From: Bemisia tabaci
Lineage: Eukaryota > Arthropoda > Insecta > Hemiptera > Aleyrodidae
Reading direction: 5' to 3'
DNA length: 64,000 nucleotides
Assembly (NCBI RefSeq): GCF_918797505.1
Contig: NC_092796.1
Coordinates: 59,426,851 to 59,490,850, forward strand
How positions within the stretch are numbered: the first letter of the stretch is position 1; each line of letters starts with the position of its first letter. Position numbers and translations under genes: made by a program. The notes beneath the pieces are model-generated. The model was not told where the DNA came from. It saw only the letters and a list, made by a program, of their open reading frames with translations, and searched no databases. Below are positions 23,911-34,100 of this stretch, one piece after another.

Positions 23911-24851
23911 CCCTGGTAAAAATTGGCGATAAGAGCTGCGTTTCAAAATACCATAGGAATTTTTATAGCCGGCTAAAGGAGGCTACAGAAAATCATATAG
24001 CTGGCTGTAGAATGCGGAGAAAATCATACGGCCGGGCTACACGAAGCGATACAAAATTATGCAGCCGGGCTATAGTTCCTATCGCCGGGCTTTACACTTT
24101 ATCGCCTGGCTGTTGCTTTTTCACCATCGATTATAAAAGGCTATAAGAAATTGTGCAGAAATTCGTGTGCTTTGGAAATCATTAAGTTTGATACGAAACC
24201 ACCTTAATATTTACAAAACACACATTATATTTTCCTTTAATACATATTTTTTTTCATCAATTAAAATGAGAATAATCCATACAGAGCGTGCAAACATTTC
24301 AAAATCATGAGTTGAAAAACGCTGACTCCGCCAGATTAAATGTTAGAGCCTAACACAAAGCGGAGCGGCGACGCACTGTTGCCTACAAACCTAACAGGGA
24401 TACTTCACGCATTGCGGAACGCGTGAAGTACCTATCCCTGTTAGGTTTGTAGGCGCCAATGCCTGTTTCGCGCTGGCTGCTCGCCTTCCACTGCGCTTGA
24501 GGCAACTATTTCACTTAAGAGGTATTGCAAAGTATCCTACGAAACTGAGGGCGCTCTAATATGTTAGTAATGACAGGCATCCATCAAAAGTACGGAGCTT
24601 TCCTCGCGAAATAAATCAAGATACTACGGCCCAAAAAGAGAGCAGTATTCCAAAAACTCACTAAGTCCTAGCATCCGTAATTAGTAACGTTTAGCATACA
24701 CTTTATCGCCTGGCTGTTGCTTAATCGCCATCGGCTATGAAAGGCTATAAGAAATTGTGTAGCCAGCTATAGAAGCTATTGGAAATCTTACAGCCGGCTG
24801 TAGGTCTATGGTATTTTGGAACACAGATTCTACTGCCAATTTTTACCAGGG
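23911..24851. mobile_element. CCCTGGTAAAAATTGGC long-TIR element, copy 2
   Basis: 941 bp, flanked by TA on both sides. Same architecture as copy 1; its central palindrome (24375-24460) is interrupted by a few extra bases. Confidence 0.88.
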
Positions 24852-25439
24852 TATTCTCCTAGAATGTTGGAGTTCACCATTATTTGCAGAATATAAAACT
24901 TTTAGGCGAATACCTCATCGCCCGGCTGATAAAAAGGGCGTACCCACACATTGAAATGAGCCCGGAAAAGCATTGCATTGTATGGAAGACAGGGTGCACT
25001 GCAGAGTGTATTTACGCCCTTACGTCACAAAGACGAGGAACTGTTTGCAGTTTGCAAATTCGTCGTGTGGCGCTTTCGTGTGTAGATTAACGCAGGCAGA
25101 TGACGGCGGCTCCTCCACATATTTGTGCGTGACTAATACTGACGGAACTTTGTATATAAATTAGTATTACGTCAAGTTCGGCTATCAGGCCATTATCGCT
25201 CCGCTCGTAAAAAGATAAAACAATAAATGGTGCACAATATATAGGGCAACAGAATCACCGTCGAAAGTACTTGCAAGGTCACGTCCTCTCAATTTCTTCA
25301 GAAAAGGTGCGACAAAGTTACCTACAACGTTTACTCAAAATAAATGTGATACTAAAGCCACTCGTTCCACTCGAGTAAACAAATGGTTGTATTTACGTCT
25401 GCAGATGCGCGTCTGCTATATTACCGTGCTAAGGAAGAA

Positions 25440-25840
25440 CGCAGTGTGAGCATTCGAATGTTGTCAAAATTTCCTAACGGGAAGTATTTATTTTCGAGGA
25501 AAGTTCTGAGTATTCTTTCTTGGAATTTTCGGACATTTTAGATAAAATTACGAACGAAACTCTCCGAAAAATTGGCAGAGAAATATTGACAAAATTTCTC
25601 GAAAAATCGTGATTTGTCAAAGGAAGTTTGACAACGTCTGACGGCTCACGCGGCGTTCTCCCTTAGCAAGGCAGCGTGCGTCTTGATATTTCCTTATTTG
25701 ACTCTTTAATGGACCACTAGACAAGGTATGAATTTCAGCATTCTGATACAGGTTTCTTAACCGAAATTTCACGTAGAACACGATGCGCACAACAAAAACT
25801 ACCGAAATCAACTCCTCACGAAGAAATTAAATGATTTTTG
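25440..25840. repeat. Dispersed repeat around CGTTCTCCCTTAGCAAGGCAG
   Basis: Segment with GGAAAATT-type words followed by a block resembling 43090-43230 (AGCGTTCTTCCTTAGCATGG). ORFs over both copies are repeat-derived. Boundaries unclear. Confidence 0.45.
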
Positions 25841-26520
25841 ATGCGTGAATTCAAACCACCCGCTCATGAAAACTTAATGCTATACGTGATTCACATCGCG
25901 CGCTAAATGTCATCATGACAGTCTCTGCGATATAAAAATCTGGCAACCTCAATCTTGACGCTTTGGCTCAGTTATAGCAAATTGCTTATAGTTTGAACAA
26001 CACATGGTGGGAAATGAAAGTTTGCTCGATTGAGAGGCTCGCTGAAACCGTTGCGGTGCGCGATTTGACTTACGTAGAGCTTTGAGTTTCTTGTGAGCGG
26101 GCCTTTCAAATTCCTCATAACCAATGTGAAATAAAAACGTTAATATCTTCCTCAGGAGTTGATTTCAGTAATTTTCGTTGCGCAAATCGTGTTCCGCGTG
26201 AAATTCTGGTTCGGAAACATGTATTAGGATGCTTAAATTCGTACCTTGTCTAGTGGTCCATTTACGTTTTTTGGAAAATGTCTGTACGATGAGCCATCAG
26301 GCGCGTGTCTGAGTGAGGTAGTCTTGTTGCGGCGCGTCGTTCTGCATTTGTCTTGGAACGATTTTCAGAAACGCGCCACACGTAAAACGACATTTTGATA
26401 CATTACATTGTAGAATGGCAACACTCCCCATTCTTGCACTTACTTCATTGGGCTATCTTCACACCTCACTTGGACTACATTTTGAAATTAGGAACTGCAC
26501 TGAAAAATATTACGGGCTAT

Positions 26521-26665
26521 ATAGACATACCGTCCGTTCCGCGCGGGCTCAGAGGCCGAAAGTTCCGGGTGGTGGGGCCTTAGCTGCGACTGCCCCGGAT
26601 GCTCCGCCCGGAACTTTCGGCTTCTGAGCCCGGAAGGCGAACGGTGTGTCTATGTAACCCGTAAG
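26521..26665. repeat. GC-rich inverted repeat
   Basis: Arms around GAGGCCGAAAGTTCCGGG and its near complement CCCGGAACTTTCGGCTTC. Likely a small foldback element or hairpin. Confidence 0.7.
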
Positions 26666-26735
26666 TACGGCTTCCGAGGCCGGAGTTTTTATTTTTTAGT
26701 GTGCAATTTCTGGCTCGGTTAAAAAACATCATATA

Positions 26736-26958
26736 TGGACGTATTTCTGTTAAACGGAACTAAGCGTCAAATTGAGTTCCTTTTGAGGATTTTAGAATCC
26801 TGGTTAGCGCCTTCTGTCAAACGGAACTAAGCGCCATGAAAAAGCATTGCGAGTATAGGACGGAACGAGCATCGCGTACCGCAACACCCGCCAATCCAAG
26901 CCTCCCTCTCCCTTCCTCCCCCAATGGCGCTTAGTTCCGTTTGATAGAAATACGTCCA
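26736..26958. mobile_element. TGGACGTATTTCTG-family MITE
   Basis: 223 bp; flanks read TATA on both sides (TA at minimum). Same ends as 5210-5373 and 33460-33679. Confidence 0.8.
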
Positions 26959-27229
26959 TATACAAGTATACCTTTATTTTCCCTATGCATATAAACGATT
27001 TTACGGATGGGAGAGAAATTGTAGTTCCTATAAATTACAAAATATTGTCCATTTGATGGATGTGCATTGTGCGGTGCGACTAACCTCTGTTTCGTAATTC
27101 ATTTCGAGGGTTTTTGCCTCTTTTTTAGTGTAGAGTCCCTTTATACTGAGAGTCAAGACAATTCGGCTCATGGATGTCACAAACGGGAATAAAGATTACA
27201 GAAATTGAACGTTTTTCGTAATCTTTGAT

Positions 27230-27558
27230 CATAGAGTACATAGAGTCGTAATGTAAATGGGAGAGCTGGCGCCATGTTCTGCTCGACGAATTCCGAGCCC
27301 GGTGTGCGCCGAGTTCGGGTCGCTTTTTCGATACATTTTCGATCCAAAATGGCGGTGTGGAATACGTGGTAATTCCTATCTCCTTTGTTGTTGTTGTTGT
27401 TGTCATCGGATGGCCGGGTACCCGTGTATCGCAAACAATCGATTATGTATCGAAAAAGTGACCCGGCGTCACACAGGAGTCTCGGAATGCGGGACATGGA
27501 AAATGCTTAAAAGTGGCGCCAGCTCTCCCAATTACATTACGACTCTATGTACTCTATG
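27230..27558. mobile_element. hAT-like MITE nested in a larger element
   Basis: 329 bp, ends CATAGAGTACATAGAGTCG and complement, continuing through GGGAGAGCTGGCGCCA. Flanked by TCTTTGAT on both sides (27222-27229, 27559-27566), an 8-bp duplication. Confidence 0.88.
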
Positions 27559-27684
27559 TCTTTGATCGGCCCATTCTCAAATGCCTTTCTCCGTTCCTCC
27601 TCTCATTCCGTTTGTTCCTTGCCGAACCCGAAATTCCCTGGTCCATTCCAGATTATAATCTTTGCAATTGGTGAAAATGTAATC

Positions 27685-27690
27685 TTTATT
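27685..27690 (-). terminator. Candidate poly(A) signal of the chitin-binding gene
   Basis: AATAAA on the minus strand about 480 nt past the TGA at 28168-28170. It is the first AATAAA I find downstream and lies inside the hAT-like element, so the 3' end may be transposon-derived. Confidence 0.4.
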
Positions 27691-28167
27691 CCCGTTTGTG
27701 ACACTGTGGAGGCCTAAAATCAGAGACAAGAGACCCTCCACTAACATCTTGGCCATTGTGGAAGCTTTTACTTTCGGGACTTCAGCATTCTACTGTTGAC
27801 TTACCTACATGTTGATGTTTAAGAACGTGTTGGCAGTTTCGTTTTGCAAACAAGTCGAAAATGGCCGAAGTTTGCGAGACTTGTTTGGCTCATGACGTCA
27901 CCCGAAGCTCATCATCGACCATGTAGGTAGGTCAACAGCCGAAATTGAGGTGATGACTGTTGCTCCCTAATAATTGTCCATAAGGAACTGTTGAATCCCC
28001 GAAAGTAAAATCTTCCACCTGTCGTTAGGAGGCCAGTGGAGGGTCTCTTGTCTCTGCCTAAAATACGGGAACCAATCAGAAATGGATTCAAATTGTCTTG
28101 ACTCTCAGTATAAAGGGACTCTATTTTAGTGAAGAAGAATAATGTCCATCCTCTCATTCTGAGGGGT

Positions 28168-31100
28168 TCACCTTGCGGTACCACTGCAGCTAGGGATTTC
28201 GCGTCGAGGCACGCAGACTTTGGTGAGGCGGTTGAAGACTCGTCCAGCCTCGCATCCAGCCACACGGTACGAGCGGTCTCTGTAGCAGATTATGAACTTG
28301 TCACACGAGTCCAGGTACGGGTAGCGAGCATGGTCTCCGAATTGGAGATAGGTCTCCTCCGGACATCGCCAGTTCGAAAGCGCCGGGTCACACGGAGCTG
28401 TTAAATAGTAAGTATACACATGGTAAAACGATAAAAGACATGTTGTGCCTACTTTGATTGTGATCCTACAAAATATCCATCTTTTTTAGCCTCCCTATTA
28501 ATATGAAATAATTTGCCTTTTCTTGACGCTTACATGAGCCTCTGTAACTTTCTTTGCACATGTATTTTACCTATCGATTAGGGGTCGCGATCTAAGACCT
28601 TCGAATTGGCACCTTACATTTCTGACTTACCTAGTTTAGGAACAATCTATGTCTCATTAGTTTCCCCTCGCGCATAAGTGTTTTTATAATGGAGCAGCAA
28701 AATTGTAGTTCCTAATTGAAAAATGTAGTCCCAATTCGCAAAGCAACTAAACCAAGCAGCCTCCCAACTCATTTATCGGTTAGAAAAGATTACAAAGTAA
28801 AAATTTGCAAAGTTAGATAACTCAGTTTTCTATTTGTTTTCTTCCCTGGTAAAAATTGGCGATAGGAGCTGCGTTTCAAAATACTATAAGAATTCTTATA
28901 GCCGGCGATAGAAAATCATATAGCTGGCTGTAGAAAGCGGAGAAAATCATAGAGCCGGGCTATAGGAAGCGATAAAAAATTATGAAGGCGGGCTATAGTT
29001 CCTATCGCCGAATTATACACCTTATCGTCATCTGCTATGAAAGGCTATAAGAAATTGTGTAGGAATTCGTGTGCTTTGGAAATCATTAAGTTTGATACGG
29101 AACCATCTTAATATTTACAAAACACACATTCTATTTTCCTTTAATACATATTTTTTTAATCAATTAAAATGAGAATAATCCATACAGAGCGTGCAAACAT
29201 TTCAAAATCATGAGTTAAAAAACGCTGACTCCGCCAGATTGAATGTTAGAGCCTAACACAAAGCGGAGCGGCGACGCACTGGTGCCTACAAACCTAACAG
29301 GGATACTTCACGCATTGCGCAACGCGTGAAGTATCCCTGTTAGGTTTGTAGGCGCCAATGTGCGTTCAGCGCTGGCTGCGCTGAACCAACTATTGAAGCA
29401 ACTATTGAAGCAGCGGCGCTTGAAGCAACTATTTCACGCCAGAGGTATTGCACGGTATCATAAGAAATTGAAGGCGCTCCAACATAGTAGGAATGGCAGG
29501 CATCCATCAAAAGTACGGAGCTTTCCTCGCAAAATAAATCAAGATACTACGGCCCAAAAAGAGAGCGGTATTCCAAAAACTCACTAAGTCCTAGCATCCG
29601 TAATTGGTAACATTTAGTATACACTTTATCGCCTGGCTGTTGCTTAGTCGCCATCGGCTATAAAAGGTTATAAGAAATTGTGTATCCGGCTATGGAAGCT
29701 ATTGGAAATCTTACAGCCGGCTGTAGGTCCATGGTATTTTGGAACACAGATTCTACTGACAATTTTTACCCGGGTTTGCCTATCACTTTGTCTATATCAA
29801 TTTCAACAATCAGCCCGCGCTGAAGTACTTAAAACTGGCTCGACTCTCTCGATTTTCATAAGGATTTACTCTCTAATTTAGTTTTAACACGTTTTGCTAC
29901 GGTTGATTGATAATGCGTCTACTTGGATGAAATCCTAGACATATTGTTCTGACTATCTTGAGATTATATGAGGGGCCTGGAACATACGACAAGGCGCATA
30001 AGTGCAGTTTTTGCTATTTCGAGAAGTACGTGTTTGAAGTTTCGAAATTGCACGGATCCTTATGGCGGAAGGAATTCAAACTGACTTTTTGATTTTTAGA
30101 AATTGGAATTTGGGAGTGAATTTTTTCCAGGTTATTATGCATTAAAACTAATTTTACTCAAATCATTAATACCTCTATTTGTTCAAAAACTGCACGTATG
30201 CGCCGTGTCCACCAAGCCCCTCATATTATCGTTACAAACTTACTTGAAGGACAACCAATTGGGGTTTGCGGTGCACTCTGAAGGGGGTGTGAAGAGAAGG
30301 AGATTTCAGCGGATACGGAGGCAGGAGGCCTGAGCGTTGTGGGCAACTGCGTTGTCGGCTGCACCGTTTCAGTATGTTGTGGTTGCTGAACTGCTGGAGA
30401 TGGTTTCGAAGGCCTCTCCGTTAAGTTTAGCTCCTGACTCGTGGCTAAAGGGAGAACATTTGTGATTGTTTTATTTTTCTCGCTGAATTTTTCATTACAT
30501 GGTAAATGAAATTAGATTTCCTCTAGAATTACTTTACCTACCGTTGGATCGTTTGTAATTTTTACTGGGATAAAAAAAAGATGAATCGTACTTAACTAAA
30601 TTTTGCATTTATCTGAATTCAAGCTGGGCATGAAGAAATATTTGGAGTGTCCTTTAAGATAGAATAGGTATTTTCCGAGCATTAAAGACTCTATTCATCT
30701 TTTAAACAGAGGGTTTTAAAGTGGTCTATTGATTTAGCCCCTTTAAAGCCTCCAGTTTGAACGAAGAAAGGCAAAATAGGACCAAACATCATAGAGACCT
30801 TTCACGAACCACGAGTTGTACTGGCAGTGTATACGGCTTATAGAAAATTTTATCTTGAAAGATCTAATAATATTATGGGCATAAAGGTTCTCTTTAAATG
30901 CTTACTTCAGGCGTTTTGCCAACAACATTAACAGTAAATATCGACGCTAGGAAGGAGACGGCATAACGCCTTCAATTTTTGAGTATGCAATATGGACATC
31001 CATTGAGCACAAATAGTTGTATCTAGGCAATCGTATGTTGTAAGCACTGGTTGGAATCGAATTTATTCCACTCAACATCGCGGATTAAAAAAATTTACAA

Positions 31101-34100
31101 GTAAAATTGATAGATGTATTCATTCAAATAAAATAAACTGTGACAGTAAGTCTGCAACGTCGCAAACCGAGGTACGCAATTCTGCAATCTATTCAATGCC
31201 AACTAGTGATAACAACTGACAAACGCCTACATGCAACTATTCGTGCTCGATGGATGTCCAAGTTGCATACTCAAAAATTGAAGGCGTTATGCCTTGCCAT
31301 TGCTCCGGCACGGAACGCTGGGTCAAGATTTACCTGGGCGAGAAGTCTGGAAGGAAATACTCAGTGGGCGGGAAGGGATGAGGTTGATGACCTGAAGGGC
31401 GGACTGAGCGACTGCCGATACGACGTCAGGGACACTAGGGACGACAATGGAAGGGATGTCCGTCCGATTGGGTTTCGGGGCCTCGACGGGTCGCGGCGGG
31501 AGTTGCGGGGCGCAGTTGACGCGGTCCTCGTTGGTCTGGGCCCTGCACGTCTTGTTGACGTCGTCGAAGGACTGCTGAGGCGGGCAGCGCCCCAGGGACG
31601 CCTTGTTGTTCTCGCACACGACGAAGCGGCCGCAGCCCGCAGGATCCGCCCGGATCTCGTTCCGCCGCCGGCAGGGTTCCGTTCCCCGAGGGATTTCTGC
31701 AAAGGCAAACAACAAACGCTAAACGTTTTAAGAACAACCTCACACGCGCAGAACTAAGAACTTTTGTGGGAGGGAGCAAAAGGGTACCTAGCATCAAGGA
31801 GGTTCACGATGGCACAAAAACACATCCCGTCGAGGGATCTGTAGAACTCCCTTAACCCTAGTCTGCCTGAGTGGGGTCGGATTGATTCCACGGGAGTTTC
31901 AACTTTTTGCCATTTCTCGTGGTATGTACGAAATTTTTTGTCCTTCACAAATAGCTCTACAAAAACATCTAGGAACACGATTTTGAAGGGGAAAAAAAAA
32001 AAATGTGCATGAGAGATCAAAAAATTTACGAGTACCCCTAGAAAGCCTGAGCGGGGTCAGATATCCTTATAACATATATTTTACCATTTAGCATCATAAA
32101 AACTTACTTTGAAGGTGTATTAATTTTTCTCTTTTTAATTTTTTTCAGAAACTTATAAAACAAGCAAAATTTTTCAGATTTTTTTCGTTTTCAGTATTTA
32201 GCAGCCCTATGATTTTTTTTTTCTCATGCTGAGAACAACATGGCAACATGTGTATGATAAAATGGTTGCATACCCTGCGCCGTGTTTTTTAAAACTTAGA
32301 TATCGACGGTGCAAGTCGGCAATCACATAACTCGTTTGCGGTGTCTGAAAATCTCCGCAACTATGTTATTTTTTTAAAGGAGAACAAATGGACATGATTC
32401 CTTGAAGTTTTTGCAGAATTTTCCTCGCACATAGAAGAAAAATCACGGCAGTTTTAAAGAATTACCGTTGAGTAGTTTTCCGTTTAAAAAACAAAGTATG
32501 ACAGGAAGTCTGCGAAGTCGCAAACCGAGTTATGTGATTGCCGACTTTCACCGTCGATATGCTTTATGGTTAAGGCCTGTAAGGTTAGTGCACTGATATT
32601 AACTAAAAATATGAAAAAAACATAGCTAACTAATTGATTTTCAGCTGGGGTCAAATTGACCTCGCTCAGACTTTCTCGTTGGTTCAGAGGCTCAGGCAGA
32701 CTAGGGTTAACGGCAATGCGGGGAGCCCTCTAGTACCCAGGAGGCAAATAATTTTGAGAAATTGAGTCGTCTCAGGTGCAATTGTGAGCAGTTTTTAGCA
32801 GCAACTGGATCGAATTAAAAAGTCAAAGATGGAAAATATGTCTTAAATGCTTCTTTAGCACTCCTCACATTTCTCGAGAAGGGCCGAGAAGATTGCTGGA
32901 GGGGCTGCCCGCGCTGCCCTCTCCCTCTTCCTGTCCGGCACAATATTATTATTCCACCCATGCAACCATAGAACGATAGAATAATAACTATCAGATGGAT
33001 AACTCTGGCCATTTTTGCCCCGCTATTCTTGAGATCCCCGCACTTCCAAGTTTTCTCGCCAAAATGGTTCCAGGTCCATCCGCTCTCATTCAGTGGACCT
33101 CGGTCTTCTTACCTGCTGTTTCAAATTGTCTGTGGAAACGGCCACCTATTCGTCTAAAAAATACATCTGCAACATCTCAAACCAAGGTACGCGTTTCCGC
33201 AGATTCACCTTCGATATAAACTGAACTGAATACTTGCGATTTTTACTTAAGCGTTTTCAACACACGTCCACACTTCCACCGTTTTCTATCGAGTGGTGCT
33301 CTTACCGTGTAAGGAGGGATATCAACAAGGATCGTTTTTGGGCCAGCGCCCACCCTCAGCTGAATTTCCTGACCTCAACAATTCTTTCCTCGTCGAAGAT
33401 ACCTATATTTTACAGAATGCATCAGAGTCTGGTTATATCCGATCTCTATTCAGATCAAATGGACGTATTTCTGTCAAACGGAACTAAGCGCCAATTTGAG
33501 TTCCTTTTGAGGAATTTAGAATGCCGGATAGCGCGTTCTGTCAAACGGAACTAAGCGCCACGGAAAAGCATTGCGGGTATAGGACAGAACGAGCCCAACG
33601 CCCGTTTCTGCCGCCAATCCAAGCCGCCCTCTACCTTCCTCCCCTTTGGCGCTTAGTTCCGTTTGATAGAAATAGTCCAAATATTGACCTAAACATACGT
33701 CTGAAGGCTGATTTTGGTAAAAATGCGAATTTTTCAGCACACCACCACAAACCCTCAAAACTCGCATTTCTTACCAAAATCAGCCTACGTACAGATCTAT
33801 GTTCAGGCCAATGTTAGATCCGAAAAGGGACCAAAAATTATCATTTCATGATGCATTCCGTGAGACATGGACCCTCAATGAGCAAAAAATCGTCGAGTTA
33901 AGGAAATTCAGGGTGGACGCAAAAATGGACCATATCGATACCTCTCCTCAGGTAGTCCCGAATCATTTAAACCAATACCTATTGTGTTTTAAAAAGTCAT
34001 CACTGGAAAAAAAAACACATTGGATCTAGAGTCCAGACTCTTGAAAACATTGACAAAAAAAGGACTCTTGATTCAATCAGATTTGAGCTTAAATCAAGAA

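Larger units (their letters stand above)
27131..28123. mobile_element. hAT-like element (outer member of a nested pair)
   Basis: 993 bp, terminal inverted repeats of about 33 bp starting TAGAGTCCCTTTATACTGAG, flanked by TTTTAGTG on both sides (27123-27130, 28124-28131). Carries an internal inverted pair (CACAAACGGGAATAAAGAT near 27177 and 27676) and a complete inner element at 27230-27558. No transposase frame. Confidence 0.88.

Noticed and set aside
27125..27565. ORFs of about 90-106 codons around 27.2-27.5 kb
   Set aside because: They run across the ends of two nested hAT-like elements and have no transposase or other protein motif.
31140..31757. Plus-strand ORF of 205 codons, the longest open frame in the window
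   Set aside because: It lies antisense over exon 3 of the chitin-binding gene, whose minus-strand frame has six correctly spaced cysteines and matching splice phases. The plus frame is a shadow of GC-rich coding DNA.
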